Origin: Arthrobacter sp. B0490
Lineage (GTDB): Bacteria; Actinomycetota; Actinomycetes; Actinomycetales; Micrococcaceae
Length of the DNA: 64,000 nucleotides
Assembly (NCBI RefSeq): GCF_002929355.1
Contig: NZ_PJIR01000003.1
Coordinates: 310,001-374,000, forward strand
Direction: 5' to 3'
In this document: positions 1 through 9,082 of the stretch, piece by piece
Numbering within the stretch: the stretch's first letter is position 1
How the letters are laid out: each line of letters starts with the position of its first letter
Notes under the pieces: generated by a model
Databases searched by the model: none
What the model saw: only the letters and a program-made list of their open reading frames with translations
Told to the model about the DNA's origin: nothing
Position numbers and translations under genes: made by a program

Positions 1-1014
1 ACGTTCCTCCTCGCCGTCCCCCGCATCTTCGAGAAGATCCACGCGACGGCCGGCCGTCGGGCCGCCGACGCCGGCAAGGGACGCCTGTTCGCGGCTGCCG
101 AGCGGACCGCCGTCGCCTACTCGCGTGCCGTCGACGCCCGCGGACGGGGAGGGCGCGGACCCTCACCCGTGCTGCGTGCGGCGCATGCCCTCTTCGACCG
201 CAGCGTCTACCCCCGGCTGCGCGGCGTCTTCGGCGGTGAGGTCACCTACACCGTGTCCGGCGCCAGCCCGCTCAGCGAGCATCTCGTCCATTTCTTCCGC
301 GGCGCGGGCATCCTGGTCCAGGAGGGGTACGGCCTGACCGAGAGCACAGCGCCGTGCACCGTGAACACCGTGCCGCTGACGCGCGTGGGGTCCGTGGGTA
401 TCCCGATGCCCGGCACGAGCGTTCGACTCGACGACGACGGCGAGGTCCAGGTGAAGGGCGCGGCCGTCTTCGCCGGGTACTACCGCAACGACGAGGCGAC
501 CGCCGCGGCCTTCACCGGGGACGGGTACTTCCGCACCGGTGATCTCGGCTCGCTCGACGAGGACGGCTTCCTGACCATCACGGGCCGCAAGAAGGACCTC
601 CTCGTGACCGCCGGCGGCAAGAACGTGGCGCCCGGGCCCCTCGAGGAGAAGCTCCGGGAGCACCCGCTGGTCGGGCAGGCCGTGGTGGTCGGCGAGGGCC
701 GTCCCTTCATCGGCGCGCTCATCAGCCTGGACCGCGAGGCTCTCGGGCCCTGGGCCGCGGCGCACGGGAAACCGGGCCTGACCGCCGACGACGCCGCCCG
801 TGACGACGACGTCCTCGCCGAGCTGCAGACCGCCGTCGACGCCGCGAACGCGACCGTCTCCCAGGCGGAGGAGATCCGGCGCTTCACGGTCCTCGACGTC
901 GAGTTCACGGTGGAGTCGGGGCACCTGACGCCGACCCTGAAGCTGAAGCGGGCCGCCGTCGTCGCCGATCACGGGGACGCGCTGGCGGAACTGTACGGAG
1001 CGGCGAGGCGCTAG
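1..1014 (+). CDS. Long-chain acyl-CoA ligase (AMP-binding family), 5' truncated
   Basis: The reading frame is open from base 1, so the N-terminal part lies outside the window and 337 residues remain. The family activates a fatty acid with ATP to an acyl-adenylate and transfers it to CoA. Visible motifs are GYGLTES near residue 109 (AMP binding), TGDLG near 179 and GRKKDL near 195, followed by the mobile C-terminal domain. The motif order fits FadD15-like synthetases of actinobacteria. The acyl chain preference cannot be read from the sequence. The gene ends in front of a hairpin shared with the convergent neighbour. Confidence 0.93.
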   Translation, partial: TFLLAVPRIFEKIHATAGRRAADAGKGRLFAAAERTAVAYSRAVDARGRGGRGPSPVLRAAHALFDRSVYPRLRGVFGGEVTYTVSGASPLSEHLVHFFRGAGILVQEGYGLTESTAPCTVNTVPLTRVGSVGIPMPGTSVRLDDDGEVQVKGAAVFAGYYRNDEATAAAFTGDGYFRTGDLGSLDEDGFLTITGRKKDLLVTAGGKNVAPGPLEEKLREHPLVGQAVVVGEGRPFIGALISLDREALGPWAAAHGKPGLTADDAARDDDVLAELQTAVDAANATVSQAEEIRRFTVLDVEFTVESGHLTPTLKLKRAAVVADHGDALAELYGAARR

Positions 1015-1037
1015 GCGCGGTACCCCTTACCTCTCCC

Positions 1038-1115
1038 CGCACCCGGCGCGGCCGCCCAGACCCGGAGCATCTCCCCCGGCTCCTTCCGCGCACCCGGCTC
1101 GGCCGCCCAGACCCG
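1038..1115. repeat. Pair of 27-bp direct repeats in a convergent intergenic gap
   Basis: Positions 1038-1064 and 1089-1115 carry the same 27-bp sequence with one mismatch (G at 1048, T at 1099). The second copy forms the left arm of the terminator hairpin that follows. The first copy looks like a duplicated or decayed terminator arm. Confidence 0.7.
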
Positions 1116-1138
1116 TGGCACATTGCCACCGGGTCTGG
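1107..1138. terminator. Hairpin terminator between convergent genes
   Basis: CCAGACCCG (1107-1115) pairs with CGGGTCTGG (1130-1138), continued inward by TGGCA/TGCCA around a CAT loop with one bulged C. No strong U-tract follows on either side, which is common in this lineage. It lies between the acyl-CoA ligase stop and the DUF1461 gene stop. Confidence 0.7.
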
Positions 1139-1172
1139 CCGCCCGGCGCGGCGGCCAGGCTCCGAGGGGGTG

Positions 1173-2732
1173 CTACGAGGCTTCCAGCGCCTCCCGATTC
1201 CTCGCCTGGGCGGCGTCCTGCGCCAGCATCGACCGCTCACGCCGCGCCTTCGTGGGCCACGTGAGGATCAGCGTGAGCAGGGTCGCCCCGAGGACGAGCA
1301 CTGCGACCGTGATCGCAGAGTCGGTCCAGAACTGCTCGGGGAACAGCCGGATCAGGGTGTCGTCGACCCGGAAGGTCCAGCTCCCGTCGGCGAAGAACAG
1401 GGCATGGACCTGCGTGAAGAAGGTCTCCCAGGCCAGCACCGCGAGCACCGTCAGGGCGGCGATCCCCACGAGCGTCAGGACGGCCCCCGCGAACAGCGCG
1501 CGCCGGATACCGCCCTTGTACCGCCGTGCGAGATAGACGCAGGCCACCACGGACAGCACGAAGAGCACCAGCGCGACGAAGAAGGACAGGCCGAGCACGC
1601 CCTTCACGTCCGCCATGTGACCCACCTCGGACTCGAGGAACAGCGGCTCGCCCTCCGGCGTCACCAGCCCGCCCAGGTACCGGGCGGGCGCGAAGTTGAG
1701 CACGTAGTCGAGGGCATAGGACCCGTAGGTCATGCGGTCGTCCAGCGAGAAGCCGTACTGGTCGTCGGGGAAGCCGGGCCGGTGGTACTCGAGCCAGAGG
1801 AACGACGACGTCGCGACGGCGCGGACGGCTGCCGCCACCACGACGACGGGGAAGAAGAGAGCGACGACGACCTGGAGGAAGCGCGGGAGGACGGGCTTCG
1901 CGGCCACGGCCTGGTCGCGGACGGCGGCCCGGCGCGCGGCGTCCTTGTCGGGGGGACTCGCCGAGAGCGACGCCGTGTCGGTGGACGGTTCGCGGGAACC
2001 CGACGACCCACGGCCGCTGCTGCTCGGCGCTGCCACTGCGGCCGCTCCAGCAGCCGCCCCAGCAGCCGCGGCGGGTCGGTGATCCGGCGCCGGACGAGCG
2101 TCCGCGTCGGCGTCGGCCCGGGCCGGAGAGTGGTCGGAAGTGTCGGTGCCCTGCGGTCCCTCGTCGGACGCCGCCGTCCCGACGCCGTCCGCCGAGGGGG
2201 CGGCGGAAGGGGTCGTGGCCCCCGTGCGGGGCGTCGCCGTCGCCGGTGCAGCACCAGCGGCGGTGGCCCCGGCAGCCGACGCGCCCGGCACGGCGGGCAT
2301 CATCCGGGTCGCGGTCCCGCCGCCGTCGCCGGAGGAGGCGTCACCTGCAACGGTTCCACCGGACGAGGTATCAGCTGACGGACGGGCATCGGAGTCGTCG
2401 GGATGCCGGTCACCCACGGAGTCGGGCGCAGAGTCACCCAAAGAGTCGGGTGCAGAGCCGCTCGCGGACTCGGGCGTAGAAGAGGCGTCGGCCCGGTCGT
2501 GTGCGGAGTCGCTCGCGGAGTCGGGGAGAGTGTCATCGGCCGGGTCCTCCCCCGTGACGCCGGACAGGTCGGGCATCGTGCCGGCCTTCCGCCGCGGCAG
2601 GTCGTGGCGCTGGGCCACGCCCGATGCGGGCTGGTCGTCCCGGCCGGCCGCACCGTCCTCGGCGGGAATCGACGAATCGTCTGCGCGGCGCATGCCTGAA
2701 GCGGTCGAACCGGTGCTGTCCATCTCTGCCAC
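1173..2732 (-). CDS. DUF1461 / TIGR01906-family membrane protein with long Ser/Asp-rich N-terminal tail
   Basis: Roughly the first 280 residues are a low-complexity Ser-, Asp-, Ala- and Pro-rich tail with imperfect SAPDS-type repeats. The last 236 or so form a membrane module with about four helices and a conserved extracytoplasmic part (VHALFF, DTLIRLFP, FW), as in the TIGR01906 family, whose function is unknown. I chose the GTG at 2732 because GAGGAG sits 8 nt upstream. A longer ORF from ATG 2798 would span a -10-like TAGTGT at 2785-2790. The product from GTG is 519 residues. Confidence 0.85.
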   Translation of the reverse strand: MAEMDSTGSTASGMRRADDSSIPAEDGAAGRDDQPASGVAQRHDLPRRKAGTMPDLSGVTGEDPADDTLPDSASDSAHDRADASSTPESASGSAPDSLGDSAPDSVGDRHPDDSDARPSADTSSGGTVAGDASSGDGGGTATRMMPAVPGASAAGATAAGAAPATATPRTGATTPSAAPSADGVGTAASDEGPQGTDTSDHSPARADADADARPAPDHRPAAAAGAAAGAAAVAAPSSSGRGSSGSREPSTDTASLSASPPDKDAARRAAVRDQAVAAKPVLPRFLQVVVALFFPVVVVAAAVRAVATSSFLWLEYHRPGFPDDQYGFSLDDRMTYGSYALDYVLNFAPARYLGGLVTPEGEPLFLESEVGHMADVKGVLGLSFFVALVLFVLSVVACVYLARRYKGGIRRALFAGAVLTLVGIAALTVLAVLAWETFFTQVHALFFADGSWTFRVDDTLIRLFPEQFWTDSAITVAVLVLGATLLTLILTWPTKARRERSMLAQDAAQARNREALEAS

Positions 2733-2784
2733 TGCGTTGTCTCCTCGATCGGTGCCCGCCGTCACTGCCTCCGGCGTCTTTTCG

Positions 2785-2790
2785 ACACTA
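2785..2790 (-). promoter_or_regulatory. -10-like hexamer TAGTGT for the DUF1461 gene
   Basis: On the minus strand TAGTGT lies about 52 nt upstream of the GTG at 2732, which would give a leader of roughly 45 nt containing the GAGGAG ribosome binding site. No clear -35 is visible. Confidence 0.4.
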
Positions 2791-2840
2791 CCGGGCATTC
2801 GGGCACCCCGACGGGAGGCTCCCCGCGCACCGGCCCGGGG

Positions 2841-3833
2841 TCAGGCGGTGATGACGGCGTCGCCGCGGTCGACGACGCCGAGGTCCCCGCGGTGCCCGGC
2901 CGTGACGGCCCGGCGCCCGAGGACGAGCGTGTACGCCCAGTAGCCCGCGAGGACCAGGAGGCCGATGGTCAGGCGGAGCCACGGCGGCAGTCCGCTCGGC
3001 GTGACGAAGCCCTCGACGAGGCCGGAGACGAGCAGCACCAGCACCAGGCCGAGGGCCACGGTGATGAGGGACCGCCCCTCCTCCGCGAGGGCGACCGAGC
3101 GCAGCCTGCGGCCCGGCGCCACCCACGCCCAGAAGATCCGCAGCCCGGCGGCGGTCGCGATGAAGATCGCCGTCAGCTCCATGAAGCCGTGCGGCAGGAT
3201 GTAGAGGAAGAAGACATCGAGCCGGTCGTAGGCCGCCATCGTGCCGGCGGCCATCCCGACGCCCTGCGCGTTCTGGTACAGGATGACCGCCGGCCAGATG
3301 CCGGTGACCCCGAAGGCGACGGCCTGCAGGGCGATCCATGCGTTGTTCGTCCACACCAGCCCCGCGAAGGACGCGGCAGGGTTCTCGGAGTAGTAGTCGA
3401 TGAAGTCCTCCTCCACGTACCGGCGGAGCGCCTCGTCCGTCCCCAGCGCACCGATGACGCCCGGCGTCGCCGCCACCCAGAATCCGTAGAGCGCGGCCAC
3501 CCCGAGGAAGACCGCGCCGATCACCACCGTGAGCCACCGGACGCGGTAGAAGGCGGCGGGCAGCGAGAACACGAAGAACTGCGCCACGTCCTCCATGAAA
3601 TGGGACCTCGCCCCGGTGAAGCGGGTGCGGGCACGGGACAGGCGGGTGGACAGCGCTCCGGACAGGGCACTCTCGGGATCGACCGAACGGATGATGGACA
3701 GGTGCGTCGACACGCGCTGGTACAGGACGAGCAGCTCGTCCGCCTCCGCGCCGTCCAGCCTGCGCCGGCGCACGAGGTCGTCCAGGCGTTGCCAGTCGCT
3801 GCGGTGCACGGCGATGAAAGCGTCCACGTCCAT
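2841..3833 (-). CDS. Stage II sporulation protein M (SpoIIM)-family membrane protein
   Basis: A 330-residue protein with a soluble N-terminal helical part of about 95 residues and then six or more hydrophobic segments, as in the SpoIIM/DUF95 family. The start is ATG 3833 (MDVDAF), 9 nt downstream of a TATAGG hexamer. The ORF continues upstream only as a shadow of the divergent RDD gene. Non-sporulating actinobacteria commonly pair this family with an RDD protein, as here. The family is linked to membrane protein complexes and sometimes to export; its job in this organism is unknown. Confidence 0.9.
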   Translation of the reverse strand: MDVDAFIAVHRSDWQRLDDLVRRRRLDGAEADELLVLYQRVSTHLSIIRSVDPESALSGALSTRLSRARTRFTGARSHFMEDVAQFFVFSLPAAFYRVRWLTVVIGAVFLGVAALYGFWVAATPGVIGALGTDEALRRYVEEDFIDYYSENPAASFAGLVWTNNAWIALQAVAFGVTGIWPAVILYQNAQGVGMAAGTMAAYDRLDVFFLYILPHGFMELTAIFIATAAGLRIFWAWVAPGRRLRSVALAEEGRSLITVALGLVLVLLVSGLVEGFVTPSGLPPWLRLTIGLLVLAGYWAYTLVLGRRAVTAGHRGDLGVVDRGDAVITA

Positions 3834-3889
3834 GCGCCCCACCCTATAGTCCCGTCCGCCGACCACCCGCTGTGGGCGCACGCCGGCGA

Positions 3890-3895
3890 TAGGCT
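3890..3895 (+). promoter_or_regulatory. -10-like hexamer TAGGCT for the RDD gene
   Basis: TAGGCT lies 35 nt upstream of ATG 3931. Transcription from it would give a short leader of about 29 nt that still contains the GGGGGAA ribosome binding site. Confidence 0.45.
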
Positions 3896-3930
3896 GACCC
3901 CATCGCATCCAGCCGACCCAGGGGGAACAC

Positions 3931-4731
3931 ATGAGTCCGGTCGTCACCGGCGAGGCAGTCGTCCTCGAACTCAGGCCTGCCGGCTTCGCGGCCCGCGGCG
4001 TCAGCATCCTCATCGACGTCGCGGCGCAGCTCCTCGTCGCCGTGCTCCTGATGCTGCTCATCGGGAACGTCTTCGGCGGCGTCCTCGACCCGGCGCTCAC
4101 GTCGGCGCTCCTGATCGCCGTCGTCGTCCTCCTCCTCGTCGTCGTGCCGGTGACGGTAGAGACCCTCACCCGCGGCAAGTCCCTCGGCCGCCTCGTGATG
4201 GGGCTGCGGATCGTGCGCGACGACGGCGGCGCCATCCGCTTCCGCCACGCCTTCATCCGCGGGATGCTCGCCGTCTTCGAGATCTACCTGCTCGGCGGGT
4301 CGCTGGCGTTCCTCGTGTCCCTGTTCAACGAGCGGTCCAAGCGTCTCGGCGACCTGCTCGCGGGCACCTACGCGATGCGGGAGCGCGTCGTGGCGAGGCC
4401 GCGCGCGCTCGCCGTCATGCCGCCGGGGCTTCAGCAGTGGGCCGCGACCGCGGACATCGGCCGCCTGCCCGACGCCCTCGCCCGCAGGATGTCGCAGTTC
4501 CTCGCCCAGGCGCCGAAGCTGACCGCGCAGGCGCGGTATGCCCTGTCCGTGGACCTGGCCGGTGAGGCGAGCCATCATGTCTCACCGCCGCCGCCCGCGG
4601 GCACCCGTCCCGAGGAGTTCCTCCATGCCGTGATCGCCTCGCGCCGCGACCGTGACTACGCGGCGATGGCCCGGCAGCGCGAGCGCACCGAGGCGACGGC
4701 GAAAAGGCTCCACACGCTGCCGTTCGGCTAG
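3931..4731 (+). CDS. RDD family membrane protein
   Basis: The 266 residues include the RDD signature: an Arg near residue 20 (FAARGVS), a basic GKSLGRLVMGLRI stretch after the second hydrophobic helix, and a KRLGDLLAGT segment after the third. Three or four membrane helices fill residues 20-140, and a polar, helical C-terminal tail of about 110 residues follows. RDD proteins have been proposed as transporters or ion exchangers, but most are uncharacterised. It is divergent from the SpoIIM-like gene and preceded by GGGGGAA. Confidence 0.92.
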   Translation: MSPVVTGEAVVLELRPAGFAARGVSILIDVAAQLLVAVLLMLLIGNVFGGVLDPALTSALLIAVVVLLLVVVPVTVETLTRGKSLGRLVMGLRIVRDDGGAIRFRHAFIRGMLAVFEIYLLGGSLAFLVSLFNERSKRLGDLLAGTYAMRERVVARPRALAVMPPGLQQWAATADIGRLPDALARRMSQFLAQAPKLTAQARYALSVDLAGEASHHVSPPPPAGTRPEEFLHAVIASRRDRDYAAMARQRERTEATAKRLHTLPFG

Positions 4732-4750
4732 CAGAGCCCGGGACCCGCCT

Positions 4751-6061
4751 CTACGGCTGGCCGACCCACTCGTCCCAGGGCACGTTCCAGTCGCCGAACC
4801 CGTCCCAGACGTACATGGGGCCGTAGCCGGTATTGAGGATCTGCACGACGTCACCGGGACCGAAGGTGTCGTAGAAGTACTTGGCACCCTCGGGAGACAT
4901 GCCGATGCAGCCGTGCGAGACGTTGATGTTGCCCAGGGCCACCTGCGCTGCCGGGAGCGCCTCGTGGACGAACGCGCCGCCGTTGCTCAGCCGGCTGGCG
5001 TGGTTCACGACCGTGGGCGGGTAGTAGGCGGGATCGCCGGGCTTCAGCCCGATCGACTCCGCCGTGAACTGCGTGGACTCGTAGTGCTCCATCACGACCA
5101 TGTACCCCTCGGTGGAGGGCCATTCCTCGGTGCCGAGGGTGATGGGGAAGGTCCTGTCGAGCTTGCCGTCGAGGTAGACCTTCATGGTCTTCGTGGTGTT
5201 GTCGACGACGGCGAGGCGCGCGTTGTGCGTCTTCACGGTCATCGTCGTGTCCGCGTTGCCGATCATGCCGTTGCCGAAATCGACGCCGAAGAGTTTCGAT
5301 TCCACGGTGATCGTGCTGTTCGGCGCCCAGAAGGTCTGGGGGCGGTAGCGGACCTTGGTGTCGGTGAGCCAGTAGAAGGCGCCGGGCTGGCCGCTGGTGC
5401 TGGTGACCGTGATGGCCTTCTCCACGGCATCCCGGTTCGTGACGGGCTCGCTGAAGCTGAACTCCAGCGGCTGTCCCGTGCCCACCGTGCTGCCGTCGCG
5501 CGGGAACATCGAGGCGTCGGCCTCGTTCGCCGGTTCGACGGTCGTGAAGCTCGACGTCTCCCGCTGCGGCTGGCCCGCCGAGTCGAGCACGGTGTAGGAG
5601 AAGGTGTAGGCGGTGTCGAAGGCGAGCCGTTCCGTCGCCGTCCAGCTCGTGCCGTCGGCAGAGAGGGTGCCCGCCACGGGAGTCCCGCCCGCGCGCGGAG
5701 CCAGCTCGACGGCGTCGAGGGTCGCCCCCGCGACCGTGATGGCGGCGACGGTGGCGGGGTTGACGGCGTACGCCTCGTCCGTGGGCGTCAGGCCCACGGT
5801 GTACTCGCCGGCGGGAGCCTGCGGATCCCCGTCCGCCGCGGCCGGGGCGGGGTCGGCCTGCGGGTCCTGGGCGGCGGCGGGCGACGACGACGCGGACGAG
5901 GGTGCCGGCGAGGCCGAGGGCGACGCCGGATCGTTCCACGGCGACGCGGTCGCGATCCCCACACCTCCGCCGACCACGACGACCGCGGCGGCCCCGATGG
6001 CCGCGATCTTCCAGCCCTTCCGGCGTGCCGCGTCCCTGCCCGATTCCTGCTTCATGCGCAT
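4751..6061 (-). CDS. L,D-transpeptidase with Ig-like domain (YkuD)
   Basis: A short cytoplasmic start is followed by one membrane anchor (about residues 17-37), an Ala/Pro/Ser-rich linker, Ig-like repeats, and a YkuD catalytic domain in the last 140 residues. The catalytic motif SHGCIGM is present near residue 384. The enzyme makes 3-3 cross-links in peptidoglycan outside the membrane and is usually beta-lactam resistant except to carbapenems. The start MRMKQES at 6061 is chosen with an AGGGCAG upstream; a second in-frame ATG lies at 6055. A -10-like TAGCAT lies about 36 nt upstream. Confidence 0.93.
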   Translation of the reverse strand: MRMKQESGRDAARRKGWKIAAIGAAAVVVVGGGVGIATASPWNDPASPSASPAPSSASSSPAAAQDPQADPAPAAADGDPQAPAGEYTVGLTPTDEAYAVNPATVAAITVAGATLDAVELAPRAGGTPVAGTLSADGTSWTATERLAFDTAYTFSYTVLDSAGQPQRETSSFTTVEPANEADASMFPRDGSTVGTGQPLEFSFSEPVTNRDAVEKAITVTSTSGQPGAFYWLTDTKVRYRPQTFWAPNSTITVESKLFGVDFGNGMIGNADTTMTVKTHNARLAVVDNTTKTMKVYLDGKLDRTFPITLGTEEWPSTEGYMVVMEHYESTQFTAESIGLKPGDPAYYPPTVVNHASRLSNGGAFVHEALPAAQVALGNINVSHGCIGMSPEGAKYFYDTFGPGDVVQILNTGYGPMYVWDGFGDWNVPWDEWVGQP

Positions 6062-6218
6062 GCATCTGCCCTTCGATGTCGCTTCCCGGTGCGATGCTAC
6101 GCGACGGCGCCGACCACCCGCCGCAGGAAGCGGCGGGTCGTCGGCAACGATTCGGCAGCGATCGTCAGCAGCCGGCGCCGCCGGTCGGCGGCGGTGCACA
6201 GAGGGTCCGGGGGCGGCC

Positions 6219-7715
<1,497 letters not shown>

Positions 7716-7764
7716 GGTGCTGTTCCTGCCTGTGGGTCGTGGGGGAGGTCTGCGGGCGCCTGCC

Positions 7765-7956
7765 CTAGGAGGTGGCCGCGCCCTCGAGTAGTTCGGCGCG
7801 GAGCAGCACGGGGATGCCCTCGTCGAGTCCGTAGGTGAGCGTCCCGCCGTCCGGCCCCGGCGCTGTCGACCGGAGGACCGGGCCCTCCTGCACGAGCTTC
7901 GACCCGGTGACGGGGCAGCGGAGGACATCGAGCAGCCGTGCTGGGAGGTTCGCCAT
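7765..7956 (-). CDS. Trm112-like small protein
   Basis: This 63-residue protein ([21 protein letters not shown]) has the Trm112p fold signature, with one CP motif in the N-terminal half. Members act as small partners or zinc-ribbon-like adaptors of methyltransferases; bacterial roles are poorly known. It lies directly upstream of ahcY, which clears the methyltransferase product. The start is uncertain: a GTG at 7995 would add 13 residues. Confidence 0.8.
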   Translation of the reverse strand: MANLPARLLDVLRCPVTGSKLVQEGPVLRSTAPGPDGGTLTYGLDEGIPVLLRAELLEGAATS

Positions 7957-8058
7957 GAGGTAGCTTTCGCTCGGGAGGGACGGGAAATCGCGCACCCCAA
8001 GTCTAGCGCGGGAGCGGTGACCCGTCGGCGCCCGTGTACCCGGGCGACGGCGGGCGGA

Positions 8059-8445
8059 TCAGGGTTCGGGCAGGATCCGCAGGTGGCCGCGCCGGGGCCC
8101 CGTGACGCCGGCCGGCGGCTCCATGGGTGCCTTGCTGCCGCGCTTGCCCGCGGGAGCCTGCTCGACGGCCGGTTCCGCCGCCGCTTCCCGCACCGCGTCC
8201 GCGAGCGCCAGGAGGTCGTCCGAATTGTGCTCCGGCGGGGCGTCGGGGAGCGTCAGGCGCACCACTTCCCAGCCCCGGGGGACGGTCAGGCGCCCGGCGT
8301 GCACGGCGCACAGGTCGTAGGTGTGGGGCTCCGCGTACGTGGCGAGGGGGCCGAGGACCGCCGTCGAATCCGCGTAGACATAGGTGAGGGTGGACATCGC
8401 CCGCCGCTGGCAGGCGGATCTGGAGCATTGACGGAGTGATCCCAC
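8059..8445 (-). CDS. DUF3499 family protein
   Basis: A 128-residue protein beginning [13 protein letters not shown], with a CSRSAC pair and a later C-A-x-H segment that look like a small zinc-binding fold. The family is nearly restricted to actinobacteria (Rv3258c in Mycobacterium tuberculosis) and has no assigned function. The C-terminal 45 residues are variable and basic. The start is GTG 8445, 8 nt after a TAGGCT hexamer. It is divergent from the zincin-fold gene, an arrangement conserved in mycobacteria. Confidence 0.88.
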   Translation of the reverse strand: MGSLRQCSRSACQRRAMSTLTYVYADSTAVLGPLATYAEPHTYDLCAVHAGRLTVPRGWEVVRLTLPDAPPEHNSDDLLALADAVREAAAEPAVEQAPAGKRGSKAPMEPPAGVTGPRRGHLRILPEP

Positions 8446-8453
8446 GATCGGCA

Positions 8454-8459
8454 AGCCTA
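8454..8459 (-). promoter_or_regulatory. -10-like hexamer TAGGCT for the DUF3499 gene (leaderless type)
   Basis: TAGGCT on the minus strand ends 8 nt before GTG 8445, so transcription would start at or next to the start codon. Only a weak AGG lies upstream as a possible ribosome binding site. Confidence 0.45.
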
Positions 8460-8559
8460 CCGGGCTTTGGTCCGCCTGCCGGGCAGGACGCGCACCGGGG
8501 TCTCCTCGACGTCCTCCACCGTCGTCCCATTCGGGAGTGCGGCAGCAGGGCTCAAGGCT

Positions 8560-8565
8560 TAGAGT
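8560..8565 (+). promoter_or_regulatory. -10-like hexamer TAGAGT for the zincin-fold gene (leaderless type)
   Basis: TAGAGT ends 6 nt before ATG 8572, and no ribosome binding site precedes the start. Confidence 0.5.
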
Positions 8566-8571
8566 CTTTAC

Positions 8572-9066
8572 ATGCAGGATGCCTCCTCTTTTTCGGTCAG
8601 CCTGACCGATCCCACGTCCACCGAAGGACGTCAGGCACGGTCGTTCTACGAACGTCGGCGCAATCGTCGTGGGCGTGGCATGCGCGGTGAGCTCTTCCCG
8701 CAGCACCTCCCGGCGTCCCGGTCCCGCTCCGAGCAGTTCGACGACTGGGTGATGGAGTCCGCGCAGCGGCTCGAGCGCCTCTGGGGCGAGCGGATCCAAG
8801 ACCTGCAGATCGTGGTGCAGGAGATCCCCGACGGCCTTGAGGAGATGACGTCCGACACGCTCCGCGGCCTCCTCGGCTCCTGCTCCCCCGCCGCGCCCGG
8901 AAGGCCGGCCGTCATCACCATCTACCGCCACCCCGTCCTCATGGCCGCGAAGGCCCTGCTGCCGGTCAACGAACTCGTGCACGACGTCGTCGTGGAGCAG
9001 ACCGCCGAACTGATGGGCCTCGCACCGGAGGTCGTGGATCCCGCCTACGGCCGTTCCCAGGCCTGA
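8572..9066 (+). CDS. Zincin-like metallopeptidase family (PF06262-type) protein lacking HExxH
   Basis: The 164 residues match the small family annotated as metallopeptidases in actinobacteria (Rv3259 position). Residues 55-150 follow that fold, with FDDWVMESAQRLE, a central beta region and a VITIYRHP segment. Where active relatives have HExxHxxGxxD, this protein reads VVVEQTAELMGLAP, so the zinc ligands are missing and it is probably not a protease. The N-terminal 50 residues are polar and basic. The neighbours (DUF3499, WhiB, glycosyltransferase) are conserved partners. Confidence 0.85.
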   Translation: MQDASSFSVSLTDPTSTEGRQARSFYERRRNRRGRGMRGELFPQHLPASRSRSEQFDDWVMESAQRLERLWGERIQDLQIVVQEIPDGLEEMTSDTLRGLLGSCSPAAPGRPAVITIYRHPVLMAAKALLPVNELVHDVVVEQTAELMGLAPEVVDPAYGRSQA

Positions 9067-9082
9067 CCGGAGTTCCGGGCAG

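Noticed and set aside
7716-7764. Possible SAH riboswitch ahead of ahcY
   Set aside because: The gap to the upstream gene is only 49 nt, too short, and no conserved riboswitch core is seen.
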